The notes: a model not told the origin generated them from the letters alone. DNA of 64,000 bases from Glycomyces sp. NRRL B-16210 (GCF_000719515.1 NZ_JOGR01000010.1:124001-188000); one strand, 5' to 3'. Numbered from the stretch's first letter, positions 1 to 8,713 are shown. Numbers and translations are program-made.

Positions 1-213
1 AACTTCGACGGCGGCAGCTCGGTGTTCCGCAACAACACCTCCTGCAACAGCGGGTCGAACGACCGCATCATCGGCAACTCCGACAGCTCGAACCAGTTCT
101 GGAACGGCTCGAACGGGTCCCGGTGCTCCCAGTACTCCGGCAACCTGAGCTGGAGCTTCGCCTCCAACGGAGCCCTCACCGTGACGATCGGCGGCACTGT
201 GGTCGACCTCTGA
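1..213 (+). CDS. C-terminal fragment of an unrecognised, probably secreted protein
   Basis: The reading frame is open from the first base of the window to a TGA at 211-213, giving about 70 residues of a protein whose start lies outside. The fragment is rich in Ser, Asn and Gly, has two cysteines about 28 residues apart and ends in a beta-like stretch (GALTVTIGG). This composition suits the end of an exported protein or a small beta-sandwich domain, but I do not recognise the family. A strong hairpin follows the stop at 236-270, supporting that this is a true gene end. Confidence 0.6.
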   Translation, partial: NFDGGSSVFRNNTSCNSGSNDRIIGNSDSSNQFWNGSNGSRCSQYSGNLSWSFASNGALTVTIGGTVVDL

Positions 214-235
214 CCAGCCTGAAGTCGGCACGAGC

Positions 236-270
236 GGGCCGCCCCGTCCGGATTCCGGACAGGGCGGTCC
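236..270 (+). terminator. Rho-independent-type hairpin
   Basis: The arms (236-251 and 255-270) pair around a 3-nt ATT loop with one mismatch and one G-U pair. It lies 23 bp after the stop of the first gene and before the gene at 333. There is no long T-run, as is usual in high-GC actinomycetes. Confidence 0.6.
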
Positions 271-332
271 GCCGCGTGCGGGGGGATGTCCCAGGGCGGC
301 GCTAGGCTCCGGTCGGACCGAGAGGGGACGCC

Positions 333-953
333 ATGGACAAGTACGACGTCAAGAAGGCGCGCAAGGCGCTCTACGGACCGTCCTCGAAGGACTTCGCGGT
401 GGTCGAGGTGCCCCGCCTCGCCTACCTCGCCGTCGACGGCCGCGGCGACCCGAACACCGCCGCCGCCTACACCGAGGCCGTCGAGGCCCTGTACGGGGCC
501 TCGTACGCGCTCAAGTTCGCCTCGAAGCGGGACCTCGGCCGCGACTACGTGGTCGGGCCCTTGGAAGGGCTGTGGCGAGCGGCGGACCCGGCCGCCTTCC
601 TGGCCCGGCGCAAGGACGACTGGGAGTGGACCATGATGATCTGGCGCCCCGAGTGGACCACCGACGCGATGGTGGAGGCCGCACTCGCCCAGGCCGCGGC
701 GAAGCGGCCGAACCCGGCGCTGGAGCGCTTGCGGACGCACGCCTTCACCGAGGGGGCCAGCGTCCAGATCCTCCACATCGGCTCCTACGACGACGAGACG
801 CCGGTGCTGGAGCGCCTCCACCGGGAGTACATGCCCGCCAACGGCTTCACGTTCAACGGCGACCACCACGAGATCTACCTCGGCGACCCGCGCCGGACCG
901 CTCCGGAGAAGCTCAGGACGGTCCTCAGGCAGCCGGTCGCGCAGGCTCAGTAG
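333..953 (+). CDS. GyrI-like small-molecule-binding domain protein
   Basis: A 206-residue soluble protein that reads as a stand-alone GyrI-like (SOUL/GyrI superfamily) ligand-binding domain. The hallmark order is visible: a start near MDKYDVKK, the strand 'VVEVPRLAYLAVDGRG', the central 'WTMMIWRPEW', and a late 'HREYMPANGFTFNGDHHEIYLGDPRR' segment typical of these proteins. No DNA-binding domain is attached, so it is not a complete AraC/MerR regulator. The family binds hydrophobic ligands; the ligand here is unknown. The ATG at 333 is preceded by AGAGGGGA. Its last 7 bp overlap the end of the convergent nitrate reductase gene. Confidence 0.85.
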   Translation: MDKYDVKKARKALYGPSSKDFAVVEVPRLAYLAVDGRGDPNTAAAYTEAVEALYGASYALKFASKRDLGRDYVVGPLEGLWRAADPAAFLARRKDDWEWTMMIWRPEWTTDAMVEAALAQAAAKRPNPALERLRTHAFTEGASVQILHIGSYDDETPVLERLHREYMPANGFTFNGDHHEIYLGDPRRTAPEKLRTVLRQPVAQAQ

Positions 954-3900
954 ACGTCGCGGACGTAGCGCTTCTCGGCGGCCATGCGCTTGAGGTAGGC
1001 GGCGGCCCCGTCGCCGCCGAGGCCGCCGTGGGCGGCCACGATGTCGCGCAGCGCCCGGTCCACGTCCTTGGCCATGCGGGAGGCGTCGCCGCACACGTAG
1101 AAGTGCGCGCCGTTCTCCAGCCACGACCACACGTGGTGGCCGTGCTCGCGCATCCGGTCCTGCACGTAGACCTTGTCGCGCTGGTCGCGCGAGAACGCGG
1201 TGTCGAAGCGGCGCAGCACGCCTCCGGTCTGGAGCGCGGCCAGCTCCTCCTCGTAGTAGAAGTCGGTGGCCCGGCGCTGCTCGCCGAAGAACAGCCAGTT
1301 CGCGCCGCCGTGGCCGCGGGCGCGGCGGTCCTGGAGGAACCCGTAGAACGGGGCGACGCCCGTCCCGGGGCCGACCATGATCATCGGCGCCTCCGGGTCG
1401 GCCGGGGGCTTGAAGTGCGGGGAGGCCTGGACCTTCACCGGGACCGGGGTGCCGGGATCGGCGTCAGCGAGGAAGGCCGAGCAGACCCCGCGCCGGTCGC
1501 GCCCGAAGGGGCTCTCGTAGCGGATCACCGAGACGGTGAGCGAGACGCGCGCCGGGTCGGTGCGCGGGCTCGAGGAGATCGAGTACTGGCGCGGGCGCAG
1601 CGGCTTGAGCACCTCGGCCCACTCCTGGGCGCTCGCCTCCGGGCGGTGCTCGATGAGCAGGTCCGCCGCCTGGCGGCTCCAGGACCACTGGGCCAGCTCG
1701 CCCTGGTTGTCGGGGCGCAGCAGCTTGTGCAGGAGGCGGTCGCCGGTGCGCTCGGCCGCGAACTTGAGCAGGCCGCCGGTGAGCTTCGCGATGTCGAGGT
1801 GCTCGGCCAGCGCCTCGGCGAAGGGCACGGTGCCGTGGCCGTCGAGGACCACGGGTTCCCCCGGGTCGGCGCCGGTGAGGTCGAGCCATTCGGCGACGAG
1901 GTCGGGCGGGTTGACCGGGCGGACGCTCAGGGAGTCGCCGACGTTGTACGACAGGGGCGTGTCGGACAGGTCGAAGGTGAACTGGCGGACCTCTTTGGCG
2001 GCGCCGGGCAGACTCAGGAGGCGGTTGCCGACGAGCGGGGCGAGGACGTGGGCGGGGGCGGGCGGCGCCGGTGCGGGCGCTTCGGGTTCGGGTTCGCGCA
2101 CCGTGGCGGGGCCCGCGGCGCGGGTGCCGGCGAAGGCGGTGAGGACCTGGTCGAGCCAGGCCGCGGCGGCGGTCTCGTAGTCGGGTTCGCAGTCGGTGCG
2201 GGCGACGAGGCGGTCGGCGCCGAGTTCTTCGAGGCGCTTGTCGAGGCGGCGGCCGTGGCCGCAGAAGTCGTCGTAGGAGGAGTCGCCGAAGGCGAGGACG
2301 GCGTACCGCAGGTCGTCGAGGCGGCCTTGGCCGGCGAGGCCGTCCCAGAAGCCGGAGCCGTTGTCGGGGGCGTCGCCGTCGCCGAAGGTGCTGGTGATGA
2401 GCAGGACGTCCCCGGCGGTGAGCTGGGCGGGGTCGGCCTCGTCCATGCCGCGGAGGGTCACGCGGTGGCCGGCGGCGGTGAGGCGCTGGGCGGCCTCGGC
2501 GGCGAAGCCTTCGGCGGTGCCGGTCTGGGAGGCCCAGAGCACGAGGACCTCGCGGCCCGGGGCGTCGGGTGCGGGGGCCCGGGTGGTCTGGATATCAGTG
2601 CGGGAGAACCATCCGGCGAGGAGGCCGTCGATCCACAGTGCGGTGTCGGGCCGCAGGGGCGCCGAGGGCGGCAGGACCGGGACGCCGGCGGCGCCGGACT
2701 CGAGGCCGGAGAGGAATCCCGAGAGGTAGCGGCGTTCGCTCTGGTCGAGTTCGGGCCGGTCGGCCCGGGTCAGGCCGAGCGCGGTCGCGAGCGGGCCGGA
2801 GTCGGCGGCCTCTTGCTCTACAGTGGCGGGTTCGATCTGCGGCGGGGTGATGACGACGGCCTGCGCGGACTTGGCGAGGGCGACCGCGCAGACCTTGAAC
2901 TCGGGTTGGAACGAGAGGGGGTCGACCGCGTCGTTGGTGACGGCGTTGACGCTCAGGTACTCGCCGAAGAGATCGTTCCAGTGGAACGGGGCGAAGCAGC
3001 AGCCGGGCCGGACGCGGTCGGTGACGACCGCAGGCAGGAGCGCGCGGCCGCGCCGCGAGGCGATCTCGACCGCGTCGCCCTCCGCGACGCCGAGGCGGGC
3101 GGCGTCGTCGGGGTGGATCTCCACGAACGGCCCGGGGTTGAGCTTGTTGAGCTTGGGGACCTTCCCGGTCTTGGTGAGGGTGTGCCACTGGTGCTGGAGG
3201 CGGCCGGTGTTGAGGGTGAACGGGTAGTCGTCGTCGGGCATCTCCGCGGCCGGGATATGCGGCCTCGGGAAGAACACGCCGCGTCCCGAGGGGGTCGGGA
3301 AGACCGGGCGGCCCGATTCGTCGAGGTAGCGGATGGGGTTGCGGGCGGGGCCGCCAGGAGCGGCGGGCCACTGGACGGGGGTCTCGCGGAGGCGCTCGTA
3401 GGTGACGCCGCGCAGGTCGTAGCCGGTCTTGGGGTTGTAGGCGCGTTTGATCTCCTCGAAGACCTCCTCGGCGCTGTCGTAGTCGAACCCGCTGTAGCCC
3501 ATGGCGGTCGCGACGCGGGCGATGATCCGCCAGTCGGCGGCGGCCTCGCCGGGCGGGTCGGCGGCGGGCTGGGCGAGGGTGAGGCTGCGCTCGGAGTTGA
3601 TGAGCACGCCCTCGGTCTCGGTCCACAGTGCTCCGGGGAGGATGACGTCGGCGTAGCCGTTGGTCTCGGTGGCGGCGAAGACGTCCTGGGTCACCACGAA
3701 CTCGGCGGACTCCAGGCCCTCGATGACGGACCTGCGGTTGGCGACGGAGGCGACGGGGTTGGTGCAGATGATCCAGCAGGCCTTGATGCGGCCCTCGGCG
3801 AGGTGCTCGAACATCTCCACGGTGCCCTTGCCGACGCCGTCCCCGCGGATCGACCCGGCCGGGAGGTCCCACAGGTCCTCGATGAAGGCGCGGTCGGCGT

Positions 3901-5008
3901 CGACGAGGACCGAGCGCTGCCCGGGCAGGCCCGGACCCATGTAGCCCATCTCCCTGCCGCCCATGGCGTTCGGCTGCCCGGTGAGGGAGAACGGCCCGCT
4001 GCCGGGGCGGCAGATCGCGCCGGTCGCCAAGTGCAGGTTGACGAGCGCGTTGGTGTTCCAGGTGCCGTGCGTGGACTGGTTGAGCCCCATGGTCCAGCAC
4101 GACATCCACTCCCCCGCCTCGCCGATCAGCGCCGCCGCGGCCCGCAGGTCCGCCTCGGGGACGCCGGTGATCGCGGCGACGGCGGCCGGGGCGTAGTCGG
4201 CCAGGAGCGCCTCCATCGACTCCCAGCCCTCGGTGTGCGCCTCGATGAAGGCCTTGTCGATGTTCCCGTCCGCCACGAGCAGGTGCAGCAGGCCGTTGAG
4301 CAGGGCCAGGTCGGTGCCGGGGCGCACCGGCAGGAACAGGTCCGCCTTCTCGGCGGTCGCGGTGCGCCGCGGGTCGGCGACGATGAGCTTCGCGCCGGCC
4401 TTGACGCGCTCCATCATGCGCAGGAACAGGATCGGGTGGCAGTCGGCCATGTTCGAGCCGATCACGAAGAACACGTCGGCCCGCTCGAAGTCCTCATAGG
4501 AACCGGGCGGTCCGTCCGCGCCGAGCGAGAGCTTGTAGCCGGTGCCCGCGCTGGCCATGCACAGGCGCGAGTTCGACTCGATCTGGTTGGTGCGGACGAA
4601 GCCCTTCGCGAGCTTGTTCGCGAGGTACTGGGCTTCGAGGCTCATCTGGCCCGAGACGTACAGCGCGAACGCGTCGGGCCCGTGCTCGTCGATGATCGCC
4701 CGAAAGCGCCGCGCGGTCTCGGCGACCGCCTCGTCGAGGCTCGCCGCGACCGGTTCGGCGCCGCGCTCGGGCCGCATCAGCGCGGTTTCCAGCCGCCCGG
4801 GGGCCGAGAGCATGTCGGCGGTGGTCGCGCCCTTGGTGCACAAGCGCCCGAAGTTCGCCGGGTGCGCCTTGTCCCCCGAGGCCTTGGCGACCGAGCGCCG
4901 CCCGTCGGGGCCGCGCTTGATGTCGAGGAGCATCCCGCAGCCGACCCCGCAGTAGGAGCACACGGTCCGCACCTGCTCCGACTTCGACCGCGCACCGCCT
5001 GACGACAT
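947..5008 (-). CDS. Assimilatory nitrate reductase fused to a sulfite-reductase-type flavoprotein (1353 aa)
   Basis: A one-chain nitrate reductase carrying its own electron-supply module. Residues 1-750 are the molybdenum bis-MGD enzyme: a [4Fe-4S] motif C17-x2-C20-x3-C24 with C57, a likely Mo-ligand Cys in 'SRLCMAS', and a C-terminal MGD-binding domain ('FTLNTGRLQHQWH'). About residue 821 starts a flavodoxin-like FMN domain ('LWASQTGTAEG'), followed by FAD and NADPH domains ('RQYSISSSPR' near 1142, 'GPGTGVAPFYGF' near 1213) ending in a CysJ-type tail. It would reduce nitrate to nitrite in the cytoplasm with NADPH. The start at 5008 is chosen because GGGGAGGGG precedes it and the Fe-S motif follows at once; the open frame upstream to 5296 looks non-coding. 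Divergent from moeA across a 286-bp intergenic region. No nitrite reductase lies in the window. Confidence 0.93.
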   Translation of the reverse strand: MSSGGARSKSEQVRTVCSYCGVGCGMLLDIKRGPDGRRSVAKASGDKAHPANFGRLCTKGATTADMLSAPGRLETALMRPERGAEPVAASLDEAVAETARRFRAIIDEHGPDAFALYVSGQMSLEAQYLANKLAKGFVRTNQIESNSRLCMASAGTGYKLSLGADGPPGSYEDFERADVFFVIGSNMADCHPILFLRMMERVKAGAKLIVADPRRTATAEKADLFLPVRPGTDLALLNGLLHLLVADGNIDKAFIEAHTEGWESMEALLADYAPAAVAAITGVPEADLRAAAALIGEAGEWMSCWTMGLNQSTHGTWNTNALVNLHLATGAICRPGSGPFSLTGQPNAMGGREMGYMGPGLPGQRSVLVDADRAFIEDLWDLPAGSIRGDGVGKGTVEMFEHLAEGRIKACWIICTNPVASVANRRSVIEGLESAEFVVTQDVFAATETNGYADVILPGALWTETEGVLINSERSLTLAQPAADPPGEAAADWRIIARVATAMGYSGFDYDSAEEVFEEIKRAYNPKTGYDLRGVTYERLRETPVQWPAAPGGPARNPIRYLDESGRPVFPTPSGRGVFFPRPHIPAAEMPDDDYPFTLNTGRLQHQWHTLTKTGKVPKLNKLNPGPFVEIHPDDAARLGVAEGDAVEIASRRGRALLPAVVTDRVRPGCCFAPFHWNDLFGEYLSVNAVTNDAVDPLSFQPEFKVCAVALAKSAQAVVITPPQIEPATVEQEAADSGPLATALGLTRADRPELDQSERRYLSGFLSGLESGAAGVPVLPPSAPLRPDTALWIDGLLAGWFSRTDIQTTRAPAPDAPGREVLVLWASQTGTAEGFAAEAAQRLTAAGHRVTLRGMDEADPAQLTAGDVLLITSTFGDGDAPDNGSGFWDGLAGQGRLDDLRYAVLAFGDSSYDDFCGHGRRLDKRLEELGADRLVARTDCEPDYETAAAAWLDQVLTAFAGTRAAGPATVREPEPEAPAPAPPAPAHVLAPLVGNRLLSLPGAAKEVRQFTFDLSDTPLSYNVGDSLSVRPVNPPDLVAEWLDLTGADPGEPVVLDGHGTVPFAEALAEHLDIAKLTGGLLKFAAERTGDRLLHKLLRPDNQGELAQWSWSRQAADLLIEHRPEASAQEWAEVLKPLRPRQYSISSSPRTDPARVSLTVSVIRYESPFGRDRRGVCSAFLADADPGTPVPVKVQASPHFKPPADPEAPMIMVGPGTGVAPFYGFLQDRRARGHGGANWLFFGEQRRATDFYYEEELAALQTGGVLRRFDTAFSRDQRDKVYVQDRMREHGHHVWSWLENGAHFYVCGDASRMAKDVDRALRDIVAAHGGLGGDGAAAYLKRMAAEKRYVRDVY

Positions 5009-5054
5009 GACGTCCCCTCCCCTGACCGACCGGCCTCGACCGTAGAGAACGCCC

Positions 5055-5093
5055 GTGACGACCGCGTGTCGCGTGCGTGTCGAGTGCTGTTTC
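5055..5093. promoter_or_regulatory. Direct pentamer repeats, possible GlnR-type site
   Basis: Between the nitrate reductase and moeA starts, the plus strand carries GTGAC, GTGTC, GTGTC (5055, 5066, 5077) at exact 11-bp spacing, then GTTTC at 5089 (12-bp step). Actinobacterial GlnR binds GTnAC-n6-GAAAC-type boxes with 11-bp half-site spacing. The spacing fits and the pentamers match partly, so the call is tentative. Confidence 0.35.
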
Positions 5094-5294
5094 GCCGACC
5101 GCACCGCCAGGTGGGGGCGATGGTGCACCGCCGCGAAAGGGCCGCGTCGCGGTCTCGCGGCGGCGGGGCGGTTCGAGGGGGATGCTTCGCGGACGGCTCC
5201 GAAGGACCTCGCGAACGGGGGATCGCACAATCGGCCGGATGCTCGGTGCGACCGGCGATCCGCCGGCGAAACGCGCGGATGGCAGGGTACGGGC

Positions 5295-6491
5295 ATGGTC
5301 TACGCCCCCGCAACAGACGAGCCGGTCACCGGCGTCCTCCAGGATCTGCCTTGGGACCTGGCGCGCGAACGCGCCCACGCCGCAGCGCCGCCGCTGGAGG
5401 CCGTCGAGGTCGCGCTCGGCGACGCTGCCGGGGCGAGCCTCGCGCGGGGCCTTGTGGCGACCGCGCCGCTGCCGGGCTTCGACACCGCGGCGATGGACGG
5501 CTTCGCCGTCACAGGGAGCGGCCCCTGGCGGGTCGTCGGCGAGTCGGTGCCGGGGAGGCCCTGGGCCGCAAGGAGACTCGAAGACGGTGCGGCGATCCGG
5601 ATCGCGACCGGGGCCGTGGTCCCACGGGGCGCCCGGGCGGTGCTGCCGATCGAGCAGGCCGTCACGAACACCGGCGAACTCGACGGCCCCGAGCTGCCCG
5701 AAGGCAGGCACATCCGCAGGACCGGCGAGGACGCTCGGGCCGGGACCGAACTGGCCGCCGCGGGGACCCGCGTCGGCCCGGCCCTCATCGGCCTGGCCGC
5801 GACCTGCGGGTACGACACGCTCCGCGTCCACCGGCGCCCGGTGGTCCGGGTGATCGTCACCGGGGACGAACTCGTGCACGCCGGGGCCGCCGCACCGGGG
5901 CGGGTGCGCGACGCGCTCGGCCCGCTGCTGCGGCCGTTCCTCGCCGAGGCCGGCGCCGAAGTCGACGCGGTGGTCCACGCGCTCGACAGCCCGGCGACCG
6001 CGCTGGGCGACGCGGTCGCCGCCGCGAGCGGGGCGGAGGTGGTGGTCGTGGCCGGGTCGACCTCAGTCGGGACGACCGACGGCCTGCGACCGCTCCTCGC
6101 GGCCCAGGGCGCGGAGCTGATCGTCGACACCGTCGCGTGCCGCCCCGGGCACCCGCAACTGCTCGCCCGGCTCGACGGCGGCCCGTACGTGGTGGGCCTG
6201 CCGGGCAACCCGTTCGCCGCTTTGGTCGCCGCGTACACGCTGCTCGTCCCGCTCCTCGACGGTCTCGCGGGACGCCCGCTACGCAGGCTCCCTCAGGCGA
6301 TGCTCGCCGAACCGGTCCAAGCGCCGCCCGGCAAGACGCGGATCGTGCCGGTCGTCTGGGAGGGCTCGGTCGTGCGCCCGTTGGGAGGCAGCCGTCCGGC
6401 CTTCCTCAACGGCGCCGCGTTGGGCGACGCCCTCGCGGTGGTCCCGCCGGGGACGGTGCCGGGAACGCCGGTCCCGGTGATCGCGCTCTGA
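5295..6491 (+). CDS. moeA: MoeA-like molybdopterin molybdotransferase, divergent
   Basis: A 398-residue MoeA homologue that should insert molybdate into adenylylated molybdopterin, the last step of Mo-cofactor synthesis needed by the divergent nitrate reductase. Visible family motifs: 'PLPGFDTAAMDGFAV' near residue 58, 'TGAVVPRGARAVLPIE', 'VIVTGDEL', 'VGTTDGL' and 'GLPGNPFAAL'. It departs from textbook MoeA: the DSN segment after TGDEL is replaced by 'RVRDALGPLL', and the GGVSVG segment reads 'AGSTSVG'. It may be a specialised paralogue serving the nitrate reductase. The start at 5295 has only a weak GGGTACGGG ribosome site; longer in-frame starts lack MoeA-like sequence. Convergent with the next gene, 13 bp apart. 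Confidence 0.82.
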   Translation: MVYAPATDEPVTGVLQDLPWDLARERAHAAAPPLEAVEVALGDAAGASLARGLVATAPLPGFDTAAMDGFAVTGSGPWRVVGESVPGRPWAARRLEDGAAIRIATGAVVPRGARAVLPIEQAVTNTGELDGPELPEGRHIRRTGEDARAGTELAAAGTRVGPALIGLAATCGYDTLRVHRRPVVRVIVTGDELVHAGAAAPGRVRDALGPLLRPFLAEAGAEVDAVVHALDSPATALGDAVAAASGAEVVVVAGSTSVGTTDGLRPLLAAQGAELIVDTVACRPGHPQLLARLDGGPYVVGLPGNPFAALVAAYTLLVPLLDGLAGRPLRRLPQAMLAEPVQAPPGKTRIVPVVWEGSVVRPLGGSRPAFLNGAALGDALAVVPPGTVPGTPVPVIAL

Positions 6492-6504
6492 TCGGACTCT
6501 GGCG

Positions 6505-7281
6505 TCAGTTGCGCAGGTGGGAGAGAGCGACGCCGACGGGAACGCTGAGGACCAGCGCGATCAGCGCGATCCGGTAGGCGGTGCGGACGCGCCCCGGGGC
6601 GGCGCCTCGGGTGAGGGCCAGCGCGAGGCCCAGCGCGGCGATCAGCAGCGCCGCGCCGGCGTCGACCACGAGCGGGAGGCCGGTCAGCGTTCCGGCCAGG
6701 ACCGCGGCGTTGCCGAGGGCCCAGGCGGCGGCCTGGACGCGAATCGCGTCGGGCCCGATCGGTTCGGTGCGCGGCCTGGCCTGGGCGGCGGCGATCGCGC
6801 AGGAGGACGCGCCGCACACCAGGACGAGGTAGGCCGCGGCCCAACTGCCCTTCGGGAGGTCGAGCGGTCCGGTGAAGGCCGCGACGAGGCCGCCGAGGAG
6901 GACGCAGACGACGCCGGCGATGAAGAGCGGGCCCGGCCCGCGCCGCGGAGCGGGCGGCTCGGATCTGGCCACGGTGAGCAGGGCCGCAGCGTCCTCGACG
7001 GCGTCGAGTCGGTGGCGGCGCGGCGGGATGGTCAGCAGGTCGCCGGCGGCGCCTTCGCTGATCTCGTCGCCGGCTTGGAGGCGCACCCGTCCGACCAGGA
7101 CTTGCAGGGTGGCCTCGCCGGGGCTCTCGTGGTCGTCGAGGGCGCGCCCGGCGGCCAGTGCGAGCAGGGTCTGGCGCAGGGCGCGGTCGCCGCCGATGGT
7201 GCGGGCGCTGCGTCCGCTGGCGGCGGTGCGGGCGGCGGCGAGCTGCTCGTCGGCGAGGTCGGTCAGCGAGGATCGGTCCAC
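6505..7281 (-). CDS. Cupin-domain membrane protein
   Basis: A 258-residue protein with an N-terminal cytoplasmic part holding a cupin-like beta-barrel (about residues 50-105, 'VLVGRVRLQAGDEISEGAAGD...IPPRRHRLDA') and a C-terminal half of about five hydrophobic helices. Function unknown. It is the second gene after the HTH regulator (20-bp gap), so the pair is probably one transcript. The GTG start at 7281 is chosen because AAGGAG lies 4 nt upstream. Since the divergent DUF2249 protein also carries a cupin, the module may sense or handle a shared small ligand; this is inference. Confidence 0.7.
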   Translation of the reverse strand: MDRSSLTDLADEQLAAARTAASGRSARTIGGDRALRQTLLALAAGRALDDHESPGEATLQVLVGRVRLQAGDEISEGAAGDLLTIPPRRHRLDAVEDAAALLTVARSEPPAPRRGPGPLFIAGVVCVLLGGLVAAFTGPLDLPKGSWAAAYLVLVCGASSCAIAAAQARPRTEPIGPDAIRVQAAAWALGNAAVLAGTLTGLPLVVDAGAALLIAALGLALALTRGAAPGRVRTAYRIALIALVLSVPVGVALSHLRN

Positions 7282-7301
7282 AGTGCTCCTTCGGGGCGGG
7301 T

Positions 7302-7943
7302 TCAGGCGGTGGCGCGGGTCGGGCCGGTGACGGCGAGGCAGAGGCCGGGTTCGCGGAAGGGCTCCAGGCGGTCGACGGTGAGCGGCGAGCCCCAGCGTTC
7401 GAGGGCGCCGCGCATCAGGCCGAGGTGGACCTGGCACACGACCCGGTCGGTGGAGGCGAGTTCGAGGAAGGGGCAGTGCCGCAAGGCGATCCGGGTCGCG
7501 TCCCCTTCGTGCGGTTCAGGCGCGAAGCCGAGTTCGCCGAGCAGGGAGGTCAGGCGTTCGAGGCCTTCGGCGTCGGTCTCGTCGGGGGCCGATCGCAGGC
7601 CCCAGGCGCGCCCGGCCTCCACGGCGCGGTCGCCGGCGTCGGGCGCCGCGGCGAGGCCGCGGGCGAGGACTTCGGCGAGCAGGCGGTAGTGGCGGGGGCC
7701 GGTCGGGTCCATGCCGCGCGCGGCCCGGAACGCCAGCGCGGGCCGCCCAGGGGTGCGCTTGTCGGACCGGCCGCGTTCGACCTGGCCGGTGGCGACGAGT
7801 TTGTCGAGGTGGAAGCGGACGGTGTTGGGGTGGGCGCCGACGCGCGCGGCGATCTGGGCGATGCCCAGCGGTTCGGGTGAGGCCTTGAGGGTCCGCAGCA
7901 CCGCCTCGCGGTGTCCGGTCGACCGGTTCGCTTCGTCGGTCAC
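7302..7943 (-). CDS. Winged-helix regulator, COG2345/SufR-like
   Basis: A 213-residue regulator with an N-terminal ArsR-type winged helix ('LGIAQIAARVGAHPNTVRFHLDKLVATGQV') and a C-terminal sensor domain with 'RHCPF...VVCQVHLGL', a C-x12-C spacing seen in Fe-S SufR-like members of COG2345; a further Cys lies near the end. This suggests redox or nitric-oxide sensing through a cluster, which is inference. The GTG at 7943 is preferred (GGGA 5 nt upstream); a GTG at 7994 has no ribosome site. It is divergent from the DUF2249 gene, and an inverted repeat at 8037-8065 lies between them, probably its operator. Confidence 0.78.
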   Translation of the reverse strand: MTDEANRSTGHREAVLRTLKASPEPLGIAQIAARVGAHPNTVRFHLDKLVATGQVERGRSDKRTPGRPALAFRAARGMDPTGPRHYRLLAEVLARGLAAAPDAGDRAVEAGRAWGLRSAPDETDAEGLERLTSLLGELGFAPEPHEGDATRIALRHCPFLELASTDRVVCQVHLGLMRGALERWGSPLTVDRLEPFREPGLCLAVTGPTRATA

Positions 7944-8036
7944 GTCGGTCCCGTTCTCTTCGTGGGTCGTGGCGGGTGCGCGAGGGCTTCCCACGGCGCG
8001 GGAGCGCGGTTCGGCGGTCGGCGCGGCCGTGCCTAT

Positions 8037-8065
8037 AGTTTACACGAACGAAGGTTGTGAAAACT
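8037..8065. promoter_or_regulatory. Inverted repeat operator between regulator and DUF2249 gene
   Basis: AGTTTACAC (8037-8045) and GTGAAAACT (8057-8065) are complementary at 8 of 9 positions with an 11-bp spacer, and a TATAGT-like -10 overlaps the left arm. It lies 19 bp before the DUF2249 start and 94 bp upstream of the divergent regulator start, a natural place for control of both. Confidence 0.55.
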
Positions 8066-8083
8066 CGAGGCGGGAGTGCAGTG

Positions 8084-8713
8084 ATGTCCTCACAGGAATC
8101 GGCCGAGCGGACGGCGCCGGAACTCGATGTGCGATCGATGCCCAAGCCGCAGAAGCACCCGGCGATCTTCGCCGCTTACGAGGCCCTGCCGGTCGGCGGC
8201 GCTTTCATCCTGGTCAACGACCACGATCCGCGGCATCTGCGGGACGAGTTCGAGGCGAGGCACCCCGGCGGCCACGGATGGGAGTACCTCATGCGCGAGC
8301 GGGGGAACTGGCGGGTGCGCCTCACGCGGCTGGCCTCGACGCCGCTCCCGCGGGTCCTGGCCGACGCCGGGGCGCTCGCGGCCGACGTGGGCGCGCCGGG
8401 CGTGGGCGGGGCGGTCTGGCGCCTCCAGGAGGGCGAGCGGGACCTGGACTCGAACGTCATCGCGATCCCGCCGGGGGGCGGGATCGGCGCGCACGCCGGG
8501 CCCGACGTCGACGTGCTCGTCCACGTGCTCGCCGGCGGCGGGCGGCTGGTCACCGAACGCGAATCGGTCGATCTCGCCCCCGGGGCCGTGGTGTGGCTCC
8601 CCCGCCTGTCCCGACGGGGGTTCGAGGCCGGGGCGGACGGGCTACGCTACCTGACCGTGCACCGACGCCGGCAAGCGTTGGCCATCGCGGACGCACCGCA
8701 CCGGGACCGCTGA
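8084..8713 (+). CDS. DUF2249-cupin protein
   Basis: A 209-residue soluble protein. The N-terminal half is a DUF2249 domain ('ELDVRSMPKPQKHPAIFAAY' then 'LPVGGAFILVNDHDPRHL' and 'GWEYLMRERGNWRVRL'); the C-terminal half (about 105-190) is a cupin ('IPPGGGIGAHAGPDVDVLVHVLAGGG'). DUF2249 proteins often occur near nitrate, nitrite and nitric oxide genes, which fits the nearby nitrate reductase; the exact activity is unknown. The ATG at 8084 follows GGGAG; a GTG at 8057 lies inside the operator and is less likely. It ends 38 bp before gdhA on the same strand. Confidence 0.78.
   Translation: MSSQESAERTAPELDVRSMPKPQKHPAIFAAYEALPVGGAFILVNDHDPRHLRDEFEARHPGGHGWEYLMRERGNWRVRLTRLASTPLPRVLADAGALAADVGAPGVGGAVWRLQEGERDLDSNVIAIPPGGGIGAHAGPDVDVLVHVLAGGGRLVTERESVDLAPGAVVWLPRLSRRGFEAGADGLRYLTVHRRRQALAIADAPHRDR

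Noticed and set aside
572..5002. A plus-strand open frame of nearly 1500 codons
   Set aside because: It is the antisense shadow of the nitrate reductase gene. Its protein is Gly/Val/Glu-rich with no domain, as GC-rich antisense frames usually are.
5009..5294. Possible riboswitch before moeA
   Set aside because: No Moco-type stem set could be traced by eye; the only clear structure is the repeat group.
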